This document shows positions 11,117-22,926 of a stretch of DNA of 64,000 bases, piece after piece. The DNA is taken from assembly GCA_030272155.1 (NCBI GenBank), contig CP126204.1, positions 744,001-808,000 of the forward strand, read 5' to 3'. This DNA comes from Tetradesmus obliquus (taxonomy: Eukaryota > Chlorophyta > Chlorophyceae > Sphaeropleales > Scenedesmaceae). The translations under genes and the position numbers were made by a program. Positions within the stretch are counted from its first letter, which is position 1. Every line of letters starts with the position of its first letter. Below the pieces are notes generated by a model. That model made no database searches, had not been told where the DNA came from, and saw nothing but the letters and a program-made list of their open reading frames with translations.

Positions 11117-13934
11117 ATGGGCAGCCTTCTTCCTGGCTGGGATGAGCGCGCGCCTGGTGTGGCGCCTAGGGGTGAGCGTTGAGCTGGCCTGTAGGTCAAT
11201 CGCCAGGGGATGCTGACTGTAAGCAGCACGTAGCCTGCCTTAGTTGATGTCCGTGTTTGGTGACATAGTCTGATCGATGGGTGTTATGATCGGATAAGGT
11301 ACATTCAAGGCGCGGAATCGGTGCTGGGCGTCGTACGCTGTACAGGGCGCAGCAAACTTAGCAGCTGCACGCATTCACCGCTGCATGATTGCTGAACGTT
11401 GACAGGTTTTGAAGACTACAGCGACCATGAAGAGGAGCTGGGCTACTTTGCAGCCTACAGCAAGATGAAGAAGTGAGTGCACAGCAGGGGCGTGCAGGGA
11501 AATTGAGGCATACCGAGTTGATGTGGCCTAGCTATTCACGCTAATATGGGTACTCAACGGACGTAGGATGCATGCCAGGCAGGGATATCCCTTTCAAACT
11601 CAGTCCACCTGCTGTGTCATGGCATTGCTGAGCAGCGCTGCTGCCGCTATCCCATCAGATGTCGCCGTGGCTGTGTAAACATTACTTTATAGATGCAACA
11701 GCATCTGGCTATAGGTTGATCCTACAACCATTCACAACTTGTAAAGTGAGCAGGCCTTACACTCACTTGGACTGCCAGCCTATACCTGCGTTAGTCCACA
11801 AGCAGCACCTGCCAGCATGCTGCCTGTGTGCATGCTGTTGGGGCCCTGCAACCAGCAACCACACGAATGCCCCTCACTTGCCATGTTGCTACCTGCAGGG
11901 GTCCTGACACTGCTGCTGCTGCTGCTGCTGCAACAGGGAGCAGAAGGAGGCGGGCGAGCTGTCCCGCACCAGCATGCCGCTGAGCAGGCGCAACTCCATG
12001 CCTGTCAGCCTGGGCAGGCGCAGCATGCCGGCGGCCAAGGACGATGGTGCGCAGCCGCCACCATGCAGCAGCTTGCTAGCCTTGCTTGTTCTCTGTAGCC
12101 CCTGATGTGTTGTGTGTTTTGTATGTTTTGTGTTGGGGACAAATGTTTGCCCATCATGAGCATGAAGAGCAGCGGACAGCAGCAGCAGGGCGATGCTGGC
12201 CCCGCACACACTGGTGTTTCTTTACCCTGCACATCCAACGCGTCGCTGCGCATGTTTGTGCTGTCCTGCAGTCCCCACCAGCCACTCCTTCAGCCACTCC
12301 TTCAGGGAGTGCTTCAACGTTGGCTCTTTCCAAAGGCACCTCCAAAGCTGACGTTGCATGCCTATGTTGTCCTGCAGGCCCGCTGTTCCCTCCCAAGCAT
12401 CTCCTCAGCCACTCCGTCAGAATGACTTCTGGGCTGGGCGCTCTCAAGGCAATCTGAAAGCTCACGTTGCATGTTTGTGTCAATTGTTTTTGTCCTGCAG
12501 GCCCGCTGTCCCCCACCAGCCACTCCTTCAGCCACTCCCTGAGGGAGACCTCCGGCTTTGGATCCTTCAAGGCACCCCCAAAGCTGCAGCGGCTGGCCAG
12601 CATGCCGGTGACAGCAGGTGACTATGTTACGTTGGATACGTCATAAGGCAAAGACAATGATCCAATATGTTGTGCTGCAGGTCTGTAACATTGCATGGGT
12701 GCTGGCCGGCATGCCGGTGACAGCAAGTGAATATGGCAGTGCATGCTGCTGTGCCTCCACGGGATGTGTATATGCAACAGCATGGTCTGGCTGTGCATGG
12801 GGTCAAAGGCACGGGTCCATAAGAACAGCTGTGACAAGGGCCACAGCACTTGCGCACTAGTACTGTACATATGCTGTATATGCCAGGCGCGAAGCAGCGA
12901 GTTGTGCTGGCAGCGCACGGACATGCCAGAACCCAGAACCTGTATCTGTCGGTCTTTGCTGCTGCGTCTGACGCGCGTGAACGCAAACGTTACATGCTGC
13001 TGCAGGCGAGCGCTTTGAGCTGCCCTCCCCCAAGGGCCTGCAGAGCCCCCGGGTGAGCAACAGCAGCAGCAACAGCAGCAGCAGCAGCAGCAGCTGCGGA
13101 ATGTACTGACTCAGGACGATAGGTTTGTCATGCATGGGTGCGGCGGCGGTCGTGTTACAGAACTGAACAAGTGCAAGAGCACTAGCGTAGAAGTCACACG
13201 GGCAGCTGCAACTTTGCTCATCATGCACTTGTTGCAGCACACACGCTGCCGGATGCTTGCAGGATTGCTGCGCACATTGTCCATCTGCAATGCATCCCAG
13301 TACCATCTCCACTCACACTTCCTGCTGCTGCTGCTGCTGCTGCTGCCGCAGAGCCCCGGGTCTGGCCAGCTCAGCAGCTCGCCCTTCTCACCCAGCCTGG
13401 AGGCCTACAAGACAAAGCACGCAGAGCGCGAGGTGCAGTGGTGAGCAGCTGTGCCTGCAAGTACGGCTGCCGTTGTGCAGCATGCATGCATACATGCACT
13501 CTTGCTGCGCGTTGCAATAAGAATCGATGCATTCAGAGGTTGCACCAAGATGAAGCAAATCCGCAGGCCGACAAATGACAAATGACGTAACAGATCCTTG
13601 CATTGCAGATCACTGCTGAGCTTCAGCATTTGCATGAGCTTCCTGCTGTCGTTTACACCACCCCCAAGTGCTGCAACCTTGCTTTTAAACCATCAAACTT
13701 GAATCCTGCCTCCATTTGTACGCCAGGTGGCGCAACTTTGACTCTGCGGCGCTGAATGAGATGCCAGATGTGCCCCATGAGAAGGACAGGGCGTACACGC
13801 CACAGTACAAAGTGGCGGGGCAGGCGCTGCACTACCGGGGCTTGGCAGAAGGTGACGAGGCAGCAGCAGCAGCAGCAGCAGCAGGCGATGATCACCATGA
13901 TGATGTGACTGGGGGAGAGGCGCTGAGGGGATGA
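11117..13934 (+). CDS. Conserved plant/algal protein of unknown function, 230 residues
   Basis: Exons: 11117-11171, 11406-11472, 11937-12046, 12501-12617, 13006-13052, 13352-13440, 13727-13934 (TGA), all phase-consistent. The N terminus begins MGSLLPGWD. Exon 2 is acidic then basic (YSDHEEELGYFAAYSKMKK). The middle is Ser/Arg-rich with repeated RRNSMP / RRSMP / LASMP-type words that look like possible phosphorylation sites. The end has VQWWRNFDSAALNE and a polyalanine/Asp-His tail. From memory, land-plant proteins of unknown function share the MGSL..GW start and a WW....ALNEP-type end, which suggests one family; no search was possible. No signal peptide or membrane segment is evident. The function is unknown. 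Confidence 0.72.
12268..12445 (+). repeat. Two echoes of exon 4 of the 11117-13934 gene
   Basis: Each copy starts with the acceptor word TGTCCTGCAG (about 12263 and 12370) and carries the CCCACCAGCCACTCC- or CTCAGCCACTCC-type stretch, then diverges before the full exon at 12501. Both are frame-disrupted relative to the real exon. Confidence 0.8.
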
Positions 13935-16900
13935 GGGCTGCTGCTGCTGCTGCTGCACCTGTGCTTGCACAGGTGTGTGGCGCTGCAATCATGCAATCAT
14001 GCATGCTGCTGCAGTTGCCAGAGGCGTGTGGCTTAAATAGTATAGCAGTGCTGCAGCGGTTGCATTTGTTGAATAGCTTGTTCTGTACGATTTATTCAGA
14101 GCGCTGGGTGCTGCAGCAGTGGCAGTGTGAGCTGTTGTTGCCACAGTATGTAGTACTTGCACTGCAGCACTCCCTGGGGCGTGCAGGATGTGTTGAAATG
14201 CTGCTCAGCTGCGTGCCGGCAGGACCGCCTGCCTCATGCATGTGGCTGCTGCTGTTGCTGACATCTGCTGCTTGCCTGTGTCACTGCTGCGGTTTGCTGC
14301 CACGCAGAGCCCTCTTCTGCTGTGGAAGCGTCCTGACGAGGCAGCGGCACGGCAGTGCCGCGTGGGATCGTGCGGCGTGGCCTTGCATATGCTTGGTTTC
14401 AAGTTATGACACCTCCAATGCTTGTTTTGTGTATAAGCATCATGAGGGACTCCCTTCAGATGTTTTGATTTGTGTGTGTGGCGCATGCTTGTCGCAGCAA
14501 AAAAACAGCAGCAGCACGCAGGCTGCCGTGTTACAGTATACAATGTTTTGAGCAGCGAGCAGAAGGCTGTGAGCACTGCTGCTGCACAGTTTTGTGTAAC
14601 GCTGCCAAGGCAGCTTGCAATGCCAGTTGGATGTGGGCTGAGAGGTGTGCTGTGATGCCCGCAACATGACGACTGGCTGGACTGTTATGATTGCTGCTGT
14701 CTGTCAATGGATGCTGTGACGTTTAGGTTCTTGGTTATGCGGAGATGGAAGGCATAGTGTGTGTAGAGCATCGAAATGCACTGCTGTGACACTTTGTAGA
14801 GGCATGCTGCTGAAGCGCGTTTTCAGCCCACCTGGCAAAAGGTACTGGGTGATACCTCAGCACCAAAGTGTGCTGGCCCATCGGCATGCCTGATGCAAAG
14901 CCTTGCATGGATGCTATGAGCATTGCATTGTTGATGCTATGAAATGCACAAAAGCACGCAGGCATGGCTGCTGTTATGGCGGTAGCGCATGTCAGCGTAC
15001 CAAAAACACGTGTTTTGTGTAGGAGCAGTAGCGCTTCCGGTGGCAGTTGTGAGCAGCTGTTGCAGCTGCAATGCCTTGGGTGCATGCCTAGGGCTGAGTT
15101 TATTGTGTGCATTGTTGGATTGTGTGTGCATTGTCAGGCTGTGTGCATACTGTTCTGCAGGTTCAGGGCTGGTGCAGGCTGCGCTGCTTGCTGCCGTCAC
15201 GCTAAGTCCAAAACAACCAAATGTGATCGCCAACATATGAAGTGCGGCCCAGCACCAGTTCTGAAGAGCTTGTGTGTGTAAGCTTGTGTGTGTGCCGGTG
15301 GTGCATCAAAACGGAGCCTAAGTGTGCTCTGCTGTGAGTGACCATATGGTCAAGGGACATATACAGCGCTTGGTTGCACTAAGCCCCACAGGAGGCTATG
15401 ATTGCACCACCACCTTCTTTCCGCCTGCTGCCTCAATGTTTCCATGGGTTTTAGGGTGAGTCAGTCGGAGTTCTGCATAGCTACGGTCCTTTCCAGCCTC
15501 TTACAACATCCTGCCGCCGCTGCAGCGTAGCAGCAGCAGCCTTGTGCAAGCAACTTCTGTGCGGCACTCCAGTTTTGCCTGTGGACTAGCAGTTTTTGCT
15601 CGTTGCATCCCTTTTTGTGCCCCTGGTGCGTGCGTGGCAGCATTGTACGTGTATACAAGGCGGCAGTTTGCGCCGTCTTTTCAGCGGCTGCCGGCGCCCT
15701 TTCTTTTGTAGTCCTACGATTTTGCTTTTTTTGCGGTTTTTCCGTTCCCCGCGTAGGTGTGATGAACCAGCAGGTTCCTGCACTGCAGTAGTGTGAGGCC
15801 ATGACAGTTTTGTGCAGCGATGTTACTGGGTTCTGTTGTGTGGGGTTGAGCCGTATGTTGAGCATGGGTGGCTGTTGACATGCATGCATGCAGCGTCTTT
15901 AGCACATTGCCATTGACAGCTAGCATGGCAAGCGCTTGCAGGCTGGTTCTAAAAAGCCATGTGTGCAGGCGGGCAGCAGCATGGTATGTGTGGTCTGGTT
16001 TTTGTTGCGCCTGTAGCTGTCTTGCGGTGTTGCGCACCTTTACTCTTGTTGCTTTCATGAGCCTCAACGGTGGCTCGTTCATCGCTTCAAGGCTTGCTGA
16101 CGGTTGAGTTTTAACTGGTTCTTCATGTTGCTTTGCTTGAGCTGCAAATGCTCTTTGGCTTGCAGGATCAGCGGTACTTTGGTCAGGGTATGCTGTTGGC
16201 CGTTATGCTGGGGCAGCGGGTTGGCGGTAGCTTGTGGAGGAAAGGCCTCACTGCTGACAGAATGCTGTCGTTTTGGACATTGAAGCATGGTAACAGTTAT
16301 GAAGTACTACTTAGTAAGGTCTTCATCTTCCAGAGAAGCTGCTGTTTGCTGGCTGCTGTTACCATCGCCAGAAATGCCATCAGAACAATGGCTGAACATG
16401 CGGATTGTTTTACTTGAGCAGGCCAGCAAAACAGCTGTATCCAGCGGCACCTGCAGCCGTAAAGCGCGCAAGTGCCAGCGCAGCACTGCAGTTCATGGCA
16501 ACGCAGCTGCTGCAGTCAGCTGCGCTGCGTAGCACTCCAAGCCATGCGACCATGACTCATCACCCCATGCAAAATGACGCATTGCAAACACAAGACGCAT
16601 ACAACCCCTACCTATGCCACACACTGCACACAGAGATCAGTTCTGTTCTAAAATCCTGCACATAGAGACACACCCTACCTGAGCTACCCACAGGCTCTTG
16701 AAACCCTGCAGCGCCATTTTTGCCCAACTGCCCAACGCATCTGCTGGTAGCAGCCTTGTGCAGCTTTGTGCAAGCACAGGGCAACACCGCACGACTGCTG
16801 TCACCCTCAACACACTCGCATAGCTGTCAGCCGCCTGGTATGCCAAAACACCAAACACTGCTCGACTGCAATGCTGCAGGTGTAGTACGAACACACGCCA

Positions 16901-17205
16901 TGCATATGATCTTTGGCCGCCCGCAAACAAAATGGAGTGAAACTGCACAGCTCTAGCACGCAAGTTGCCCAAGTGTTGGCATGCTGAAGGAATCAATCGT
17001 GGCCGCCGTGTGTCTGTGTGTCGCACAGCAGCGCTGCGCACTCAGAGCCAACAAAGATGCTTGTCCTGGCAAGTGCATTTGCAGGCAAACATTTTTTTAC
17101 GCCTATCTTGCAAGGCCCTGCAGTGCACATTTGCAGCGTGACTGTCAGGTGTATGAAATTCAAGAGCAAAGCGTGCACTGCTCTTTTGCATGCAACAGCA
17201 GTGGC

Positions 17206-17280
<75 letters not shown>

Positions 17281-18499
17281 GCGCAGCTGCTGGTATTGGT
17301 GATAGGTTTGTGCGGCAAGGCAACATGTTGCAGTTGCTCTCGGAGATGCATACCACAACCCAGAATCAGCCTTATAGAGGCACAGGTCTTGCTATGGCTG
17401 TCATTGTAATAAAATGATGATGACAAAATGGGTGATCGGGTCGGTAAAGGCAGCAGCCATGATGCTGATGCATGCAATGGCCTGGTTGGTGTGACAGCTT
17501 GGTGAAAGCAAAACAGACAATGTAATTGTGCGAAACACACAGCACATTGGAAACAAACACCCCAATAACCATCTGTATGTCGCACAGGCAACATACTCCC
17601 ACATGATCTGGTGTGCACTTATTGTACAGGCAGCACACAGACAGCAAAGCTGTTTATGCGCAGCAGCATCCTGCAGACCGCCACTGGGCGGTCGACTGTT
17701 GTGTTGTGTAGCACTACACGCCAAAAAGAACACAGACACAATGGTTTGACTCAGCACATGGAAAGCCACTGCAGCATTAGGCTGCTTAAACTTGCAGGAA
17801 ACATGCCGCATGGCATGCAGCAACCACCTTGGCGTGCTCAGAAGTGTGCTTGCCCTTGGACAAAGCAGCGGCTGCAGAGAATGAAATGATGAGCACGTCT
17901 GTTATGGTCACTTGCCCCACAAAACCATCTTGCTGGGCATGCACAACGGCACTGAGCTGTGAAAGTGCAGTGCCCTTAGCTACCAAACACAACCGTGTCA
18001 GCTCGGCGGTCAGCCACAAACCACACATCAACATGTCAGCAGTGTGTAGTGGCGAATTTACCACAGACCAACAGCCTGCATGACATGTGTCGCGCGCGCT
18101 TGTGACAGACGCACCCAGTGACCCAACAACACAACAATGTTGGCGAGGGATTGCCGCTACCACCAAACGGTGCATTGTAGTTCAGCAATCCCTGCCCTCC
18201 CATGCTAACCCTGTTCTGCAGAAAGTAAGTGGCACACCTACTCATTCCAAGCACATTATCCTCTTGCCGGCAGCATGCAGATGCCATGCCGAGCTGCTGT
18301 AGCTATTACCCACGCCCAAAACTGCAGCAGACATACCTGCACCCGTTGCTAGCTTGCTCCCAACCCTCGCATCCCACCTTATTCCCCAGAATGGCTGCCA
18401 CCCGCACCTCTCCAGCACACACCAAAAGAAGCCAAAGTCACAGCTGCATCACCCACCCCCATCACGCTGCAAAAAAACACTGTTAATAACATGTTATGC
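13935..18499. other. Region without recognisable genes
   Basis: About 4.5 kb with no splice-consistent family match on either strand. It probably includes the long 3' UTRs of the two convergent flanking genes; a TGTAA word occurs near 14597. It contains a (CTG)24-like run at 17208-17280 and TGCATG-rich sequence. Open frames here (for example plus-strand 13931-14551) have biased Cys/Leu/Ala composition and no domain I know. Confidence 0.5.
17208..17280 (+). repeat. (CTG)n microsatellite, about 24 units
   Basis: The longest uninterrupted CTG run in the window that is not inside a modelled intron. Confidence 0.97.
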
Positions 18500-18689
18500 T
18501 CACACATCATTTTCCCACTCGCGCTTGGCGAGGCCTGCTGGCTGCTTGGGCCTCCATGAGCGGGCCATGGCAGCAACCTCGTAGCCAGTTGCAATGGCAG
18601 CAGGGCCGTTGCCCATGCCTGATACTGCTGCGGAGTTGGCGGCCACATCTGTGAAAGCCACGCTGCCCTTGTTCCTCACGGTGCCTGCA

Positions 18690-18733
<44 letters not shown>

Positions 18734-19322
18734 CACAGGAGGGCAGCAGAGGAAGTCATGTCAGCAGGCTGAGTTGCTTCATCAGTTCAGTGCTGATGCT
18801 TCAGTTGCTGAAAGAAGCAGAAATCCATCAGGGGCTGAGCTTAACACATGCCACTTGCGTACGGCCGCAAAACAGGCGCAAATGCTTGTTACTTTCTTCA
18901 CAAACACAGCAGGGTCTCATTGGTGAAACTCGTGGGATTGCAAAGCGCAGCAGCCAGGCTACCAGCATACATGTAGGGTGCAGCTGCAGCAGCAGCCGCG
19001 CGCACGCACACATACAATGTTAAGACCTAAACCAAATCAGCAGCAGAAGCAGTAGCAGCGGCACTCACCTGGGCGGAAGGCATTGGTATTGGACGACACA
19101 GCAGCCCTGCCTGCAGCAGTGTGGGCCACGCTTGTCCCGGCAGCAGCCCTAGCTCCCTGGCCCGTTGCAGCAATCACCTCACGGCCCAGCACCACATTGG
19201 CCTCACCAGCCAGGTTTCCTGCAAGGCGGTGGGCGCAAGGCGTTTGCAGGAACGTAGGTGAGAGGTGCGTATCATACAAAGCAGCAGCAGCAGCAGCTGA
19301 CACAGCAGCAGCAGCAGCAGCC

Positions 19323-19356
<34 letters not shown>

Positions 19357-20154
19357 CAATGTGATGCTGGACAACAGCCACATGCGCTTGTGGGGCAAGG
19401 CCATGTGTATGGTCGATATAACGTAGTGTGATTGGACCAAATGTTACAGCCCTTCACTGCTCTGGCTGTGCGTCGGCAAACACAGCCCTGCCTCACCTGC
19501 ACGGACTGCTGCATTGCCTGCCGGCAGGTTTGTCGCTCCCACTGAGATAGGGGAAGGCACCTCGCCGCTTGTGGTGATGGCCCCTGCAGGTGAAGCAGGT
19601 AAAACAGGCGCGACAAGCGAGGTCTGGGGGGAAGCCAACAAGCTGCTTAGTTGCTGTAAGCCAGGTACCAGAGCGAGCAGCAGGACTGCCTTACTGGCAG
19701 GCAGTGTGCATGTGACGGGCCCGCAAGCCATCGCGCTGCACATGTGCACTGCTGCAGTCTTTGTTGCTGATGTTACGGTTGGATCTGCCAGGCCGACACA
19801 CTGCCGCACGTTGCGTGACTAGCGCTGCGTAAGGCAGCATGGACCGCAGCTCGAGCTGAGCTGCTTGCAGCTTCCTATTCTACCAGGTGTCTGTGGTGGC
19901 GTATGCTGCATGAACACACCGTGTAACCCCTCTATCTATCTGAACAGCATCTCACCGGCAGCGTAGCGGACACCCTTGAAGCCTGCTGCAGCACCTGCCT
20001 CAGCCTTGTCCGCCAGTGCAAAGAGGCCCTTTGGGGTCTGGCCCTCGGTGGTGGTGTAGGTGGAGGGGTCCTGGCGCAGCAGCCTGGCGCCCTGGCACAG
20101 CGCGGCAGAGCCTGCAGGGCGACCTGGCGTCCTGTGTAGCAGCAGCAGCAACAT
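18500..20154 (-). CDS. Protein of unknown function, Ala/Gly/Thr-rich; 5' end uncertain
   Basis: Exons in transcript order: 20131-19956 (or from an in-frame ATG at 20154), 19583-19497, 19218-19069, 18684-18500 (TGA). The three internal junctions all agree in phase 1. The predicted product is about 200 residues, rich in A, G, T and V, with words such as TTTEGQTPKGLFALADKAEA, PISVGATNLPAG, VVLGREVIAATGQG and FTDVAANSAAV. The C terminus is basic (SWRPKQPAGLAKREWEND). The composition and repeated AATG/GNA words vaguely recall seed-maturation (SMP/LEA-type) proteins, but I cannot support that assignment. If 20131 is a true acceptor, at least one more upstream exon ending in phase 2 is missing. No membrane segment is evident. 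Confidence 0.6.
18691..18729 (+). repeat. (CAG)n run abutting the acceptor of the minus-strand gene
   Basis: On the transcript it is (CTG)n ending directly in CAG at the last-exon acceptor (exon begins at 18684). Confidence 0.93.
19281..19352 (+). repeat. Interrupted CAG tracts in an intron of the 18500-20154 gene
   Basis: CAG runs at about 19281-19297, 19305-19320 and 19324-19352, interrupted by ctgaca and ccg. They sit upstream (in transcript sense) of the exon beginning at 19218. Confidence 0.85.
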
Positions 20155-20894
20155 CAGCAGCCAGCAGCAGAGCAGCAGAAGCAGAGCAGAAGGCAGGGGG
20201 TTGTGAGCTTCAAGTTGTCTGGTGTTGGTGCAGGGATGTGTTGCAGGGCATGCGCATGTTGGAGTGCTGGCTGGCTGGCTGATAGTTCTGTAAATGCTGA
20301 TTTGACCGCTGCAGCAGCCTGGTCATGTTGGTGTGCAATTGAGGTGCCTGCAGGCATCGTGGCTGCTCAAACGCTTCTTCCCTGGGGGCATTACTGCTGG
20401 CATGTCACTGACAAGCTGTTCTCTGGTCATAATGAGTCGAAACTCTAGGAGTTATCTGCTTGTGCCACATGCACTGGACGAAAAGCCATCGCTTTGCAGC
20501 TGCGCTGACCCTATTTAAAAGTTGAGGACAGCAGGCAAAGCATGCATGCCCCATGCCCTGCTGCTGCTGCTCAATGGCAAGAAGCCCCAAACCAGCCAGT
20601 CTGCTCACCAAGCAGCAGGCAAAGCATGAATTAGATTCTCTAGGTCATGGTGGATTGATGTTTTGATTGATTCGACGCTGCAGGAAGACAAGAAAGCACA
20701 GTCAAAGTCAGCACGCCACCTGGGACATCGATACGAGAGTGCCGCCTAGAACGGCAACGAAACGCCACATTTGGACTGTTATAAAAAAAACATTCAGGTT
20801 GAGTAAAATCAGCAGACGAGGAGTGGCCGTGCACAAGCAGTAAACTTCATGATGGCGGGTGGGTACATGCCATGACGCTGCTGCTTGCGTGCAG
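20155..20894. promoter_or_regulatory. Divergent region between two genes of unknown function
   Basis: This stretch separates the minus-strand gene ending near 20154 and the plus-strand exon at 20895. It should hold the 5' ends of both, and probably undetected first exons. A [16 protein letters not shown] word at 20780-20790 could be a TATA element on the plus strand. Confidence 0.35.
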
Positions 20895-21386
20895 GAGCTG
20901 CTGCAGCTGAATGCAGCGCTTACAGGGATGCTGCAAGGCGAGCGAGTAGCGCCAGGCTCAGCTGCTGCCAGCTGGCAGCCAAACTTTGCGGCTGCAAGGC
21001 TGGCGGCGGGCCTGCGGCAGCAGCAGCAGCAGCCGTTAGCAGGGCCAGCAGCAGCCGCTGGAGGGTTCCCAGGAGCTCCAGCAGCAGCAGCAGCAGCAGG
21101 CCCAGCAGCAGGTGGTGGGAACAACGCAGGGGGAGCACCCCTGCAGCAACAGCAGCAGCAGCAGTGGCCGTTATTCAATCCTAGTCTCGGTGATGTCAGC
21201 AACCACATTGTCGACGTGTCGCCGCTGCTGCAGCGCTACCCTGGCATGCGGCTGGGCGTGCCTGCCAGGCTGCAGGAGTGCTGGATGATGGTCAACCCTG
21301 GGCGGCAGGGCAAGTTGACCGGCAGCTTCAACCCACTGCAGGACGTTGACTGGACAGCACAGGCGTACGGCGCTGCTGCACAGTAG
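20895..21386 (+). CDS. C-terminal exon of an unknown Q/A/G-rich protein
   Basis: An acceptor (gcgtgcag) at 20891-20894 is followed by an open frame to TAG at 21384-21386, 163 residues. It begins ELLQLNAALTGMLQGE (a short helical stretch), continues through a Q-, A- and G-rich linker, and ends in an ordered-looking part (NHIVDVSPLLQRYPGMRLG, RLQECWMMVNPGRQGKL, DVDWTAQAYGAAAQ). There is no in-frame ATG between the exon and the preceding stop at 20850, so at least one upstream exon is missing. A plus-strand TGTAA at 21830-21834 may mark the 3' end. The family is not recognised. Confidence 0.55.
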   Translation, partial: ELLQLNAALTGMLQGERVAPGSAAASWQPNFAAARLAAGLRQQQQQPLAGPAAAAGGFPGAPAAAAAAGPAAGGGNNAGGAPLQQQQQQQWPLFNPSLGDVSNHIVDVSPLLQRYPGMRLGVPARLQECWMMVNPGRQGKLTGSFNPLQDVDWTAQAYGAAAQ

Positions 21387-22469
21387 CTACTGTGCAGCAG
21401 CGAACAGTGCTCGAAGTATGGGACACGTGTATGGATGTACAGGGCTGTGTCTCAGCAACAGGTTTAATGCTACAAGCATCCGGAATGCTGGAGTCAGCTC
21501 CTGTTACAAGTGCCTACTGGCAGATTGCAAGAGTGGGCCCTTGCGAGCAGGAGCCCTTGCAAGCTTGAGCAGCTCGTGTTGAGCCCTTGCCCTTGTGGTT
21601 CAGTGTAGCATAGGCGCATGTGAGCTGAATCCTCTATGGTTTAGCCAGCTTCCGCTACTGTGATGCGGCATGATTCATGTGTTGCAGCTACATGCTGCTG
21701 GTCTGAACAGTTCAGCCAAGTTGGTGCGGCGTGCCATGTCATACACTGCAGCAGCACACAGCCTGTTGAGCTGCCAGTCAAACGGTTTTGACATTGTGCG
21801 ACTGCCATCAGCGGCTGGCCATGGGTACTTGTAACGGCAAGTAACTCAAGATGGGTCAATCATCCGCTTCATAACAGTTTCCGGTGAAACCTTGTTACAC
21901 TTCAGCGGAGTCACATGCACATTCTGCCGGTGGGTGCGGCAAGGGTTGCACACTGTCACACTGCAACAACGTCAGGCCTGCACAGCACAGGCTGAACTCA
22001 ACTGCCTCCAACATCCACTCAACACATCGTGCAGGGACTTCAGCTTGCTAGCTGCCAGCTGGCCTGCAGTGGAAACCCCAGCAACTAGATGCTTTTCAAG
22101 CCCACTCCACACATCGTGCATGTCACACCTTTTGCCAAAACTCCTGCACAGCACTGTATATATGTACAGATTCACAGCTCACAGTCCAGGTTAGGAGAAT
22201 CTCCGTCTAGATCGCTCAAGGTCTCTGATCCCATACATTTTAGGACCCCCTCACCCTTACATCACTCCAGGATCTTCTCCTACATGATGTGGCAATGCTG
22301 CTGCTGCCGCCGCTGCTAGCCACCCTGAACCACGATGCCCCCCTGCTGCTGCTGCTGCCTGCCTGCCTCACTGCAGGGTCTCGGTCTGCAAGGTATGGCT
22401 GCGCTGCTGCAGCAAATGTGCTGCTGCCAGCAACCCTTAACCCCAGTCAACTCCTGCTGCTGGTCACCT
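21387..22469. other. Convergent 3' flanks, no gene seen
   Basis: This lies between the plus-strand gene ending at 21386 and the minus-strand RAD50. I found no supported exon. The reverse-strand TGTAA word at 22257-22261 is a candidate RAD50 polyadenylation signal and would make a 3' UTR of about 670 bases that contains the terminal echoes. Confidence 0.4.
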
Positions 22470-22926
22470 CCTTCACTCCAGGTTCTCCTCCTGTGCAATG
22501 TGGCTGCGCTGGTTGTGGTCCTTGGTGATGTGCCACAACCACCACTACCCTCCAATACCCTGCTGCTGCTGTTGCTGCCGATCTCACTCCATGATCGCCT
22601 CTTGCGCGATGTGGCGCCCCTGCTGCTGCAGCTGCTGCTGCTCCTGCTGCTGCTGCTGCTGCCAGCCACCCCTCGCTAAACACCACACACAACCCCTCAC
22701 TCCAGGATCTCCTCCTGTGCGATGTGGCTGCGCTGGTTGTCGTCCTTGGTGATGCGCCACAGCCACCGCTACCCTCCAAGATCCTGTCACTGCTGTTGCT
22801 GCCGATCTCACTCCATGATTGCCTCCTGCGCAATGTGACGCCCCTGCTGCTGCAGCTGCTGCTGCTCCTGCTGCTCCTGCTGCTGCTGCTGCCAGCCACC
22901 CCTCGCTAAACACCACACACAACCCC
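22470..22926 (-). repeat. Echoes of the RAD50 last exon beyond its stop codon
   Basis: The C-terminal coding stretch, from the GCGCATCACCAAGGACGACA part to the stop, recurs downstream at about 22690-22765 and, more diverged, at about 22465-22545. Shorter pieces (catgatygcctcytgcgc) occur at 22588-22612 and 22815-22838. The copies sit in tandem units of about 220 bases interleaved with CTG/CAG-rich sequence. All lie after the true TGA at 22927-22929, so they are untranslated. Confidence 0.85.

Noticed and set aside
13931..14551. 206-residue plus-strand open frame
   Set aside because: It overlaps the stop of the preceding gene in another frame, has a biased Cys/Leu composition, and has no domain or splice support. 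It probably lies in a 3' UTR.
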